Positions 1 to 6,805 are shown, counted from the stretch's first letter. The stretch: DNA of 11,599 nt from CAWBRT01 sp049519595 (GCA_049519595.1 JBEKQP010000142.1:1-11599), one strand, 5' to 3'. Program-made: numbers and translations. Notes: generated by a model not told the origin, from the letters alone.

Positions 1-1039
1 AGCCGACCGGCACCAGCAGCGCCACCGACGCCCAGAACCAGCGCGAGGCCGAAAACAGGATCAGCGCCGTACCGAAGCCGGCGGCGGCGAGCGTCACTAT
101 GCGGCCAAGTCCACGAACTCCGGGACGGGTGGCGACCGTAAGTGCACCGAGCACGGCTCCGACCCCGGTCGCGCCCATCAGGATGCCCAGCCCGCGTGCG
201 CCACCGTGCAGAATGCGGTCGGCGAAGATTGGCATTAGCACACTGAACGGCAAGGCGACCAGGCTGACAATCGCAAGCAGGAGCAGCGGCGCGAAAATCG
301 GTCCAGTATTACGGACAAAGCGGAAACCTTCGACCACCCGTTCGAAGGGAGAGGCGTTAGTTTCTTCGCGCACGACAGGACCAAGCTTCATCAGCAGCAG
401 CCCGGCAATCACCGCGATGTAGCTCACGGCGTTGACAAAAAAGCACCAGCCCTCGCCGATATAGGCGACGAGCAGTCCGGCGATGGCGGGACCGATAATG
501 CGCGCGCTGTTGAACATAGAAGAGTTCAGCCCAATGGCGCTCACCAGATCTTCGCGGCCCACCATGTCCATCAGAAACGTTTGCCGGGCCGGAATGTCGA
601 AGGCGTTCACACAGCCGAGCAGGGCCGAGAGAGTGATAATCTCCCAGACTTTAATTTTGCCGGTAAGGGTGAGCCCCGCAAGCATGAAGGCCAGTACCAT
701 CGACGCCGCCTGGGTTCCGATCACCACCCGGTGGCGGTTCCAGCGGTCGGCTACGATGCCTCCCACGGGACCCAGAAGAAGAATCGGGAATTGCGAGGAG
801 AAGCCGACCACGCCAAGCAGAAGCGAAGAACCGGTTAGCTGGTAGACCAGCCAAGCTTGGGAGATGTTCTGCATCCAGGTGCCGATCAGCGAAATAAGCT
901 GTCCGCTCATGAAAAGCTGAAAATTGCGGTGCGCGAGCGCACGGAACCCCATCGCCAGCCGCGAGCGCTGTGGCATGACCGCGATCTCCACTTCTGGCGG
1001 AAGTGGCACTTTTCCTATCACTGCATTTGGTTCAGACAT
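1..1039 (-). CDS. MFS transporter, EntS-like exporter type (partial, C-terminus beyond the left edge)
   Basis: Twelve-helix major facilitator superfamily exporter of the inner membrane, of the broad group that includes the enterobactin exporter EntS; the substrate cannot be told. The first 346 codons are open on the minus strand and run off the left edge, so roughly the last sixth is missing. Helix 1 starts near residue 45 (GQLISLIGTWMQ). The cytoplasmic loop between helices 2 and 3 carries a motif-A-like GGIVADRWNRHR at 93-104, and NSARIIGPAIAGLL at 177-190 resembles motif C of drug/H+ antiporters. A hydrophilic central loop follows near residue 222. Start choice is uncertain. ATG at 1039 (MSEPNA) gives the longest protein but has only a weak ribosome site. 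ATG at 976 (MPQRSR) has GGAG nine bases upstream and still leaves a normal N-terminal tail. The 261 bp between it and the zinc-finger gene upstream show no gene. Confidence 0.9.
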   Translation of the reverse strand, partial: MSEPNAVIGKVPLPPEVEIAVMPQRSRLAMGFRALAHRNFQLFMSGQLISLIGTWMQNISQAWLVYQLTGSSLLLGVVGFSSQFPILLLGPVGGIVADRWNRHRVVIGTQAASMVLAFMLAGLTLTGKIKVWEIITLSALLGCVNAFDIPARQTFLMDMVGREDLVSAIGLNSSMFNSARIIGPAIAGLLVAYIGEGWCFFVNAVSYIAVIAGLLLMKLGPVVREETNASPFERVVEGFRFVRNTGPIFAPLLLLAIVSLVALPFSVLMPIFADRILHGGARGLGILMGATGVGAVLGALTVATRPGVRGLGRIVTLAAAGFGTALILFSASRWFWASVALLVPVG

Positions 1040-1300
1040 AACTTCAAGTGGTTGGACTCTTACCTCGTTGCTTTCGTTGTGTGCCCCAAGTCCACGGCAG
1101 ACCAGAGTGGAAACTCGCAAAACCCACGCGACGGTTCGTTGCCGCGCCTCCAAAATGCGTTCTGCGTGGGCGGAAAAACGCGGCCAGAGCGGGGATTCCG
1201 GGCACGCCGTTATGAACTCACTTAGCCTGAAACCCGTTTTGCATATTGCCTTAGGGATGGACGACAAAGAGATCGAAGGTGCAGAAATATTTGTTCTCGA

Positions 1301-1552
1301 TCATTCGGTCGCGGCCACCACCTCGCCGCGAGCATCTCTCCTGGAATCGGGATGCGGGAGTGTTACTGACTCGTGGATCAGACCGCGGCCGTGACACTCC
1401 TTACACTTGCGGCTGTACATCTGTCCGGTGCCTCGGCAAACAAGGCATGTCTCCACCGTCTCAAGTTTTTGTTTCTTCTCGACGAGGGAATATGTCACGC
1501 CCTCATATGTGATGTCGGTTGCTTGTCGTATGGTCTTAAAATCGCTAGTCAC
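1301..1552 (-). CDS. Small DnaJ-type zinc-finger protein (CxxCxGxG pair)
   Basis: An 83-residue protein of unknown role. Two cysteine knuckles, CLVCRGTG at 36-43 and CKECHGRG at 50-57, match the CxxCxGxG repeats of the DnaJ central domain. DnaJ has four such repeats and binds two zinc ions; this protein has two and could bind one. No J domain is present. The N-terminal 35 residues are charged and the last 20 look disordered. The start is a GTG preceded by GGGAGG with a five-base gap, a strong ribosome site that decides the start. The start overlaps the stop of the upstream 44-residue ORF by four bases (GTGA), so the two are probably translationally coupled. It may be a zinc-binding chaperone accessory or a small regulator. 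Whether it is expressed is unknown, but motif, ribosome site and overlap together make it convincing. Confidence 0.75.
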   Translation of the reverse strand: MTSDFKTIRQATDITYEGVTYSLVEKKQKLETVETCLVCRGTGQMYSRKCKECHGRGLIHESVTLPHPDSRRDARGEVVAATE

Positions 1553-1683
1553 AGCGCCTCCCGTTCGTGAAGCGTGATTTTGTGCGCACCTTCACTCGTG
1601 TTATCTGGGTATGCCTCGGCATCACATACTGCCAAGACGATGACTTCCACCGTCTCATGACGAACGAGCCAGACGCTGGTCAA
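1549..1683 (-). CDS. Hypothetical 44-residue protein, TTG start, coupled to the zinc-finger gene
   Basis: A short reading frame immediately upstream of the zinc-finger gene. It opens with TTG at 1683, directly after an in-frame TAA, and ends in TGA inside the overlap CTGTGA, where the next gene starts at GTG. The protein begins MTSVWLVRHETVEVIVLAVC and continues with an acidic, charged second half ending HEREAL. The alternating hydrophobic first half suggests beta strands, without a signal peptide or membrane segment. The ribosome site is weak (GATGAG about six bases before TTG). No family was recognised. The four-base overlap and the protein-like composition are the support; the unusual start codon and short length are the reasons for doubt. 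It could be an independent microprotein or mainly a leader that couples translation to the zinc-finger gene. Confidence 0.5.
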   Translation of the reverse strand: MTSVWLVRHETVEVIVLAVCDAEAYPDNTSEGAHKITLHEREAL

Positions 1684-1917
1684 TTATGCTCATCGGCTGC
1701 GATTGGCTATCTGCACGTCCTAGGGCCAACGTCGTTTCAGCTATACGCACTATAATCCCGTTCGTTCGCTCCGTGTGGACTCTGCGGATACCAACTTGCA
1801 AACGTCAAGGTGAGGGCGAGAAAAGGCAGGCACCGAGTAGGTGCGGGGGCGGCCTCGGATTGAGCAACTTTTCCGCCCTGCTGCCTTTTCAACTTTGTCC
1901 GTCTATTTCTGGATGGC
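1684..1917. other. Intergenic region with nested inverted repeats
   Basis: No gene seen. The stretch 1820-1890 contains an outer 10-base inverted repeat (GAAAAGGCAG at 1820-1829 with CTGCCTTTTC at 1881-1890). Inside it are CCGAG/CTCGG (1833-1837 with 1854-1858) and CACC/GGTG (1831-1834 with 1840-1843). The segment lies about 30 bases past the csbD stop on the minus strand and could be that gene's 3' structure. There is no clean U-run after it, so it is not a textbook terminator. Confidence 0.3.
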
Positions 1918-2130
1918 CTATTTATTTTTTAGCCCGACCAGCTTTCCTTTCAGCGTGGCGACGGCTTCCTTAGCGTTGCCTATCTGCTGTTGAACTTTGC
2001 CCAGGTTCTTTTCGGCTTTTCCTTCGGCTTTCAGTTTGCGGTCGTTGGTGATCTTTCCCACCGTTTCCTTAAGTGTTCCCTTCGCTTCGTGAAAGTTCCC
2101 CTGAATCTTGTCTTTCGTGCTGGTGTTCAT
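1918..2130 (-). CDS. CsbD family general stress protein
   Basis: A 70-residue, lysine-rich, cysteine-free protein of the CsbD family, small helical cytoplasmic proteins often induced by general or envelope stress; the biochemical role of the family is not settled. The sequence shows the family pattern of short amphipathic repeats: KIQGNFHEAKGTLKETVGKI at 9-28, then KAEGKAEKNLGKVQQQIGNA at 34-53. The frame is open further upstream to 2235, but the start at 2130 is preferred. AAGGAG sits five bases before this ATG, and the protein then has normal family length and begins with the family's usual short polar leader. It is transcribed divergently from the lipid-transport operon, leaving 200 bp between the two start codons for both promoters. 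Confidence 0.9.
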   Translation of the reverse strand: MNTSTKDKIQGNFHEAKGTLKETVGKITNDRKLKAEGKAEKNLGKVQQQIGNAKEAVATLKGKLVGLKNK

Positions 2131-2237
2131 ATTTCTCCTTAAGACCCCGCGTAACAGGGCTGTCCCTTTTGTAATCTGGCGACTTGTTGAAGTCTGAGCG
2201 GAATTGATCATTTCTGGAATTAAGACTTTCTCCATTA

Positions 2238-2277
2238 CGCGGCTGAACCGCGCTCCGCACGTGAGCGTTATTGCTCA
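2238..2277. promoter_or_regulatory. Candidate operator region between csbD and the lipid-transport operon
   Basis: Two dyads lie close together in the divergent intergenic region. CGCGG-CTGAA-CCGCG at 2238-2252 could form a five-pair hairpin. TGAGC-N6-GCTCA at 2262-2277 has the 5-6-5 layout typical of Crp/Fnr-family binding sites, though its half-sites are not the classic TGTGA or TTGAT. The second dyad ends 53 bases before the ATG at 2331, a plausible operator position. Dyads of this size occur by chance in a window this long, so only position favours the call. Confidence 0.25.
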
Positions 2278-2330
2278 GACAACTCCATCCGAACCCGCTA
2301 ACTTAAGGAACAACCTTGCGGAGGCGTGTA

Positions 2331-3269
2331 ATGTCTGCCCGTATCATCCCAGAACCTCGACTCCCGAACCCGAAGCGCCAGTTCATCCCAAGCGAAGACC
2401 ATGGCCCCTTCCTCATGAAATACACATTCGAGCACGCTGAACTGAGCGGTGATACAGGATTCTCCGAACGAGGCGAAGATCGTCGCCACGACGAAAAAAT
2501 CTGGTCGCGAATAGATGACGCGGGGTGCCCCAACGACCGTTCGCTCGTTTTGCGCCGTTGCGTTACGACGATAAGAAGCGTGCTCTTGATAATTGCGTTG
2601 CTCGCAGCCTTGCCGGTGTTGGCGAGGGCGCAATCACTGACCGATTCGGACATCTCTTCTGGCGCAGTTGCAAGCACAACTCCGGCGCAACTTGACGTAA
2701 CCTACACGCGTCCGACCCAAGCCACGAAGCTCCACAACTACTTCTTCGACGCATTTGGCCCGTATCCTATCATCGGCGCCGCGGCCGTGGCTGGCATAAA
2801 CCAAGCGGATAATGCCCCGCCCGAGTGGAAGCAAGGCGCCGAGAGTTACGGCAAGCGATTCGGATCCGCCTATGCGGTCGGAGCGGTAGGCACTACGACG
2901 CGTTATGCGTTAGCAGAAGCCTTTAAGGAAGACACGTTGTATTACCGCTGTGAGTGCACAGGCCTGTTTCCGCGCTTGAAACATGCCGTGATTTCAACCT
3001 TGACGGCGCGCCGCGGCGAAGACGGCCACCGTGTCTTTTCGGTGCCGGCGCTCGTCGCACCTTATGTGGGCGCGACGACGGCCGTCTACGGCTGGTACCC
3101 AGGCCGCTATGGCGCCCAGGATGCGCTTCGGGTGGGCAACTACAGCCTGCTGGTGTATGCGGGCCAGAACATCGCACTGGAGTTTTTCTATAGCGGACCC
3201 CACTCCCTGCTTTCTCGCATGCACTTGAACAACACGCACGGGGCGCCCGATCAGGGTCCAAATCGGTGA
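2331..3269 (+). CDS. Exported protein of unknown function, first gene of the lipid-transport operon
   Basis: No named family is claimed. The sequence contains a clear Sec-type signal: basic residues, then SVLLIIALLAALPVL, then cleavage at ARA before QS, about 100 residues into the long frame. The mature part, roughly 210 residues, has alternating Gly/Ala-rich hydrophobic stretches, a WKQGAESYGKRFGSAYA segment, one close cysteine pair (YYRCECTG) and a WYPGRYGAQDALRVGN segment. I recall similar uncharacterised exported proteins from Acidobacteria. Start choice is a real conflict. ATG at 2331 has GGAGG seven bases upstream but puts about 74 residues before the signal. TTG at 2550 gives a normal signal peptide but has no ribosome site. 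The gene overlaps the MlaE-type gene by four bases (GTGA), so it is very likely translated with it and probably acts in the same envelope pathway, perhaps at the outer membrane. Confidence 0.75.
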   Translation: MSARIIPEPRLPNPKRQFIPSEDHGPFLMKYTFEHAELSGDTGFSERGEDRRHDEKIWSRIDDAGCPNDRSLVLRRCVTTIRSVLLIIALLAALPVLARAQSLTDSDISSGAVASTTPAQLDVTYTRPTQATKLHNYFFDAFGPYPIIGAAAVAGINQADNAPPEWKQGAESYGKRFGSAYAVGAVGTTTRYALAEAFKEDTLYYRCECTGLFPRLKHAVISTLTARRGEDGHRVFSVPALVAPYVGATTAVYGWYPGRYGAQDALRVGNYSLLVYAGQNIALEFFYSGPHSLLSRMHLNNTHGAPDQGPNR

Positions 3270-4117
3270 GCGACCAGAAACTCATGGCGGTTGCAGGCGT
3301 GAGCCCACCAGTTCCCGCGCGGCGAGGCTTAGTCATGCCCCGAACTCTGATTTTTTCCACAGGACTGATCAACGAGTTTCTCGAGTGGTTTGGCGATCTG
3401 GGCATATTTTTCTGGCAAGTTGTGCGGGCTGCCGTTACGCCGCCATTTGAATTCCGCGAACTGTTTCGACAACTCGACGAGATTGGATCAAAGTCCCTGC
3501 CGCTGGTCGCTCTGGCCGGCGCCGCCACCGGGGCCGTACTCTCTTTGGAAGCCCGTTACAGCCTGACGCGATTTGGCGCCAAATCACTGCTTCCGGCGGC
3601 TATTGTGTTCTCCGTCATTCACGAGACCGGTCCGATCATCACCGGTCTGGTGGTGAGTGGCCGAGTGGGCGCTGGCATTGGCGCGGAGTTGGCGTCGATG
3701 AAAGTGACCGAGCAGATCGATGCCATCGAGGCGTCGGCGGTCAACCCTTATAGGCTGCTGGTGGCGACCCGCATTCTGGCTTGCATCCTGATGCTCCCTT
3801 TTCTGACTCTCGCTGCCGACTTATGCGGCTTGATCATGGGATGGGTTGCGCAGGCCCTGGTTGAGCCACTTTCGTTACACCAGTTCATCAATAGCGGTTT
3901 TAAAGGCGCCGATTTCAACGATTTCCTGCCGCCTACGTTCAAGACCGCTGTGTTTGGCTTGATCATTGGGTTAATCGCGTGTTTTCAAGGAATGCGGACA
4001 CAGGGTGGTGCCGCGGGCGTCGGCCGTGCGGCCACGAGTTCGGTAGTCTTGTCCTCGCTGTTCGTGATCCTGGCCGATGTCGTACTGGTGAAAATCATTA
4101 TCATATTTTTCCCATGA
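3266..4117 (+). CDS. mlaE: MlaE-type ABC transporter permease
   Basis: Inner-membrane permease of the MlaE family, the core of MlaFEDB-type machines that move phospholipids between the inner membrane and the periplasmic side. The 283-residue protein has an N-terminal amphipathic region (about 30-75) and then the family's membrane helices. The interfacial motif LDEIGSKSLPLVALAGAATG lies at 70-89. The conserved segment GRVGAGIGAELASMKVTEQI at 132-151 is the hallmark and contacts the ATPase. Later helices lie around 170-198, 227-244 and 257-282, and the last ends at the C-terminus in IIIIFFP. The start is GTG at 3266, inside the stop of the upstream gene. In-frame ATGs at 3284 and 3335 are alternatives, and the last would remove a Pro-rich tail without touching the domain. 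Confidence 0.93.
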   Translation: MSDQKLMAVAGVSPPVPARRGLVMPRTLIFSTGLINEFLEWFGDLGIFFWQVVRAAVTPPFEFRELFRQLDEIGSKSLPLVALAGAATGAVLSLEARYSLTRFGAKSLLPAAIVFSVIHETGPIITGLVVSGRVGAGIGAELASMKVTEQIDAIEASAVNPYRLLVATRILACILMLPFLTLAADLCGLIMGWVAQALVEPLSLHQFINSGFKGADFNDFLPPTFKTAVFGLIIGLIACFQGMRTQGGAAGVGRAATSSVVLSSLFVILADVVLVKIIIIFFP

Positions 4118-4146
4118 ACATTGATTAAACAACTTGTGAAGCGGGT

Positions 4147-4935
4147 ATGGACACACTCGATCAAATTGCGATGAAGCCCGGAGAAGCCGCTGAAGACGGC
4201 GGTGTGCCAGTTGTCGCCGTCGAGGACTTGCATAAGTCCTTCGGAAGTCAAAGGGTGCTAAATGGGATTAGCTTGACCGTGAGCCGCGGCGAGACGCTGG
4301 CGGTGCTGGGACGCAGTGGTACGGGTAAGAGCGTATTGCTGAAGCTCATCATCGGACTGCAGCAACCTGACTCGGGATCAGTTCGCATCCACGGTCAAGA
4401 TATCGCGGGGCTGGCTCTCGATCGAATCGGCGAAATCAGGAAGAAAATGGGTTTTCTGTTCCAGCACGCCGCACTTTACGATTCGCTGACCGTCGCGCAG
4501 AACGTGGCCTTTCCGCTGCAGCACCATAAGAAGAACATGTCGAGGTCCGAGCAAGACGACCGGGTCAAGGAGCTACTGGCGGAAGTGGGCATGGACGGAG
4601 ACCTTAATAAGATGCCTTCGGATATCTCGGGCGGCATGCAGAAACGAGTAGGGCTGGCGCGTGCGCTGGCTTTAGCGCCGGATATCCTGCTGCTCGACGA
4701 GCCTACAGCGGGTCTCGACCCCATCAGTTCCGCGGAGATCGATGATTTGGTCCTCAAGCTCCAAGCGGAACATCACATGGCGTCGATTGTAGTGACTCAC
4801 GATCTGCACAGTGCAAAGACGATTGCAAACCGTCTGGCCCTGCTCAATGAGGGTCATGTGGTGATCGAAGGCAACTTTGAAGAGCTTCAACATAGTGATG
4901 TCGAGTTTGTTCATGAATTTTTAAAGCATTCGTAG
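4147..4935 (+). CDS. mlaF: MlaF-type ABC transporter ATPase
   Basis: Cytoplasmic ATPase that should pair with the adjacent permease to power lipid transport. The 262-residue protein carries all elements of an active ABC ATPase: Walker A GRSGTGKS at 55-62, Q-loop FQHA around Q106, signature SGGMQKR at 161-167, Walker B ILLLDEP with catalytic Glu at 185, D-loop AGLDP, and H-loop VTHD with His218. The M-Q-K-R form of the signature is typical of MlaF and plant TGD3-type proteins. The first 20 residues are a charged tail ahead of the domain. The ATG at 4147 lies 29 bases after the permease stop with a poor ribosome site (GAAGCGGG very close), so translation may depend on the upstream gene. An internal ATG at 4171 is an alternative. 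Confidence 0.93.
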   Translation: MDTLDQIAMKPGEAAEDGGVPVVAVEDLHKSFGSQRVLNGISLTVSRGETLAVLGRSGTGKSVLLKLIIGLQQPDSGSVRIHGQDIAGLALDRIGEIRKKMGFLFQHAALYDSLTVAQNVAFPLQHHKKNMSRSEQDDRVKELLAEVGMDGDLNKMPSDISGGMQKRVGLARALALAPDILLLDEPTAGLDPISSAEIDDLVLKLQAEHHMASIVVTHDLHSAKTIANRLALLNEGHVVIEGNFEELQHSDVEFVHEFLKHS

Positions 4936-4943
4936 GAGAACAT

Positions 4944-6137
4944 ATGTCGAGAGCGGCGCGATTAGGAGCATTCATCGTTGCGACCCTGGCAATTCTCGTG
5001 GCCGGTGTCTTCATCATCGGAGGCAAGCAATATCTTTTCAGCTCCACGTACCAATTGAAGGCGCAATTCGACAATGTGGTGGGGTTGGACGCCGGAGGCG
5101 ATGTGCGGGTGGGCGGGGTCCACAGTGGAACCGTGCGCAACATCATGTTACCTCACAAGCCGGGCGAAAAGGTCACTGTAATCATGGATCTCGGCAGGTC
5201 AACGCACGAGATCGTCAAGCAAGACTCCGTGGCCTCAATCGAAACCGAAGGGTTGTTGGGCAACCAGTATATGGCAATCTCGTTTGGATCTGCTCGGTCA
5301 GCCGACGTGCGAGATGGCGATATCATTGCCAGCCGGGCGCCACTCGAAATGTCAGACCTGCTCAAAAAGACGAGTGACATTCTGGATAGCAGCCAGCGAG
5401 CCATTCAGAACGCCACTCAAGCGACGGCGAATTTAGACTCGATAAGTGCCAAAATCGATGGGGGTCAGGGAACCGCAGGAGCGCTGGTCAACGATAAGCA
5501 GCTCTATAACAACCTCGAACAGACGACGGGTTCGATGCGTGACACGATGGCCCAGGCGCAAGCAGGAGTTACCGACTTTCAGGAGAATATGGAAGCCCTG
5601 AAACACAACTTTTTCCTGCGCGGGTATTTCAAGACCCGCGGCTACGAAGATTCCGCCGAGCTGACAAAGAATGAAATTGAAAGGCTGCCGGAAGGCACCC
5701 CAATCAAGGAATTTACGTACTCCGCAAAGCAGCTTTTCGATAAGCACGATTCGGCCAAGCTGAAGAACCAGAAATCTCTAAACGCTGGCGGCGAGTTTCT
5801 GGCGAATAACCAATTCGGGGTTGCGGTGGTTGTAGCATCCACCGGTATGGAAGGCGACACACAGAAAGAGTTGGTGCTAACGGAAGCGCGGTCTATGGTT
5901 GTCCGCGAGTATCTGGTCGAAAACTTCGGCTTCGATGATCGTCAGCTTAAAACCCTGGGAATCGGTAAGCAGACGGGCACTAATTCGGATGTTGGCTGGG
6001 GTACTGTGCAGATTTTCATTTATCCAGCCGGGACCGAGATCCCACCCAACAAGCACATCCCTGTCGGTATTTCATCCAACACAACCGCAGACCAACCGGT
6101 GCAGACTTCTGCGGCCGCAACACCGAAACCACAGTAG
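4944..6137 (+). CDS. MlaD/MCE-domain lipid-binding protein with a C-terminal OmpA-like domain
   Basis: Periplasmic, inner-membrane-anchored substrate-binding subunit of the MCE family. The 397 residues show an N-terminal membrane anchor at 9-27, one MCE domain at about 36-118 (VVGLDAGGDVRVGGVHSGTV, later EGLLGNQYMAI), then a helical segment at about 137-220 with the common MCE motif GQGTAGALVNDKQLYNNL (173-190), and HNFFLRGYFKTRGYED at 221-236. Residues about 258-362 read like an OmpA C-terminal fold: LFDKHDSAKLKNQ at the start, LTEARSMVVREYLVENFGF in the middle with the conserved Arg, LKTLGIGKQ after it, and a final strand WGTVQIFIYP. The aspartate of the usual GHTD loop is missing (ASTGMEGD instead). 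A Thr/Pro/Ala-rich tail follows. ATG at 4944 has TAGGAGAA seven bases upstream and lies eight bases after the ATPase stop. The MCE call is firm; the OmpA-like call rests on pattern only. Confidence 0.88.
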   Translation: MSRAARLGAFIVATLAILVAGVFIIGGKQYLFSSTYQLKAQFDNVVGLDAGGDVRVGGVHSGTVRNIMLPHKPGEKVTVIMDLGRSTHEIVKQDSVASIETEGLLGNQYMAISFGSARSADVRDGDIIASRAPLEMSDLLKKTSDILDSSQRAIQNATQATANLDSISAKIDGGQGTAGALVNDKQLYNNLEQTTGSMRDTMAQAQAGVTDFQENMEALKHNFFLRGYFKTRGYEDSAELTKNEIERLPEGTPIKEFTYSAKQLFDKHDSAKLKNQKSLNAGGEFLANNQFGVAVVVASTGMEGDTQKELVLTEARSMVVREYLVENFGFDDRQLKTLGIGKQTGTNSDVGWGTVQIFIYPAGTEIPPNKHIPVGISSNTTADQPVQTSAAATPKPQ

Positions 6138-6149
6138 CGGCTCCTGTGA

Positions 6150-6163
6150 CCGGCGAAAGCCGG
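6150..6163 (+). other. GNRA-capped hairpin just after the lipid-transport operon
   Basis: CCGGC-GAAA-GCCGG begins 13 bases after the stop of the MCE gene: five GC pairs closed by a GAAA tetraloop, a very stable RNA hairpin. No U-run follows directly; TGGTTTTTTCGG comes about 45 bases later. It may be a 3' end stabiliser or part of a Rho-dependent end rather than an intrinsic terminator. Confidence 0.35.
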
Positions 6164-6697
6164 GATGGCCCGCGCAATCGACCGATCTCCGATAGGTCTC
6201 CGAATGGTTTTTTCGGGAAAGTCCCGTTGGTGGTCACAGCCAACCCATCAGGGCGCGGGGATGTAATCGTGTGCTACCCCGGACTTGCGGTCTCCCACGT
6301 TTCACATAGTTGTGAACGTCAAACATCGGTTTTTAGCTCACTAAAATCGCAACCGGAAGTACCTTAAAATGAGTGCCCTTTTACGGCGATGAGCGCAGGG
6401 GGTTTTCGCTCATCTGTTGAAGTTTGCTGTAGACCACATCCTTCAACAAATCGTGCGCCGACTCCATGAGTCTTGGGCGGCGAGGCCGGAAGGTCTTAAC
6501 GGGGCAACACTCAAGGCAATCAAGCTAAGAATCCGAGCCGGAGGTATCTCGCCATTCGGTCGTTAGATATTGTAGCTGAAGCTCGGATGATAGCGGATCA
6601 CGGATCAGAAACATTCCGGATTTTCGCTGCCGCTCGAAAACTAGGTTGAACCTTGCCGGGAATTCAGCTTTCGGAGCGGAGTGGCCCCGGGCTCGTA
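6164..6697. other. Gene-less region with four closely spaced inverted repeats
   Basis: No convincing gene on either strand. The following dyads can be read off: TTCACA-TAGT-TGTGAA at 6301-6316, extendable by ACG/CGT with one bulged T; TTTTAG-CTCA-CTAAAA at 6331-6346; GATGAGCG-N11-CGCTCATC at 6388-6414; and TGTTGAAG-N18-CTTCAACA at 6415-6448, which starts on the very next base. The four together could be operators, a structured RNA or a broad termination zone for the operon. Single 8-base dyads are expected by chance in a window this size; only the clustering is notable. The rest, about 6450-6697, shows nothing. Confidence 0.25.
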
Positions 6698-6805
6698 TTA
6701 GGCATGTCGGCCAACCGCGCCAGTTACCAGCCACAGGAAAATATCGCTGATGAGCGCAGGCTGCCCTGCAAGAGCGGTATAAATTGCGATTACTTCATTC
6801 CCCAT
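6698..6805 (-). CDS. Possible 35-residue hydrophobic microprotein
   Basis: A short frame overlapping the end of the 53-residue gene upstream by 11 bases in another frame. It reads MGNEVIAIYTALAGQPALIS and then a hydrophobic DIFLWLVTGAVG, ending in RHA before TAA. A single weak membrane segment is possible. GGAGG abuts the ATG directly, which is too close for a good ribosome site, so translation would have to be coupled to the upstream gene. No family was recognised. It could equally be a chance frame, or the frameshifted tail of the preceding gene. Confidence 0.25.
   Translation of the reverse strand: MGNEVIAIYTALAGQPALISDIFLWLVTGAVGRHA

Noticed and set aside
1..1040. Plus-strand open frames across the MFS gene
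   Set aside because: Shadows of the minus-strand transporter, whose translation shows clear MFS motifs.
2303..2677. Minus-strand open frames opposite the leading operon gene
   Set aside because: They mirror the plus-strand frame, have no ribosome site or domain, and overlap the signal peptide of a gene fixed by its overlap with the permease gene.
6388..6760. 12-base direct repeat GATGAGCGCAGG at 6388-6399 and 6749-6760
   Set aside because: A few 12-base repeats are expected by chance in a window of this length, and nothing suggests an element between the copies.
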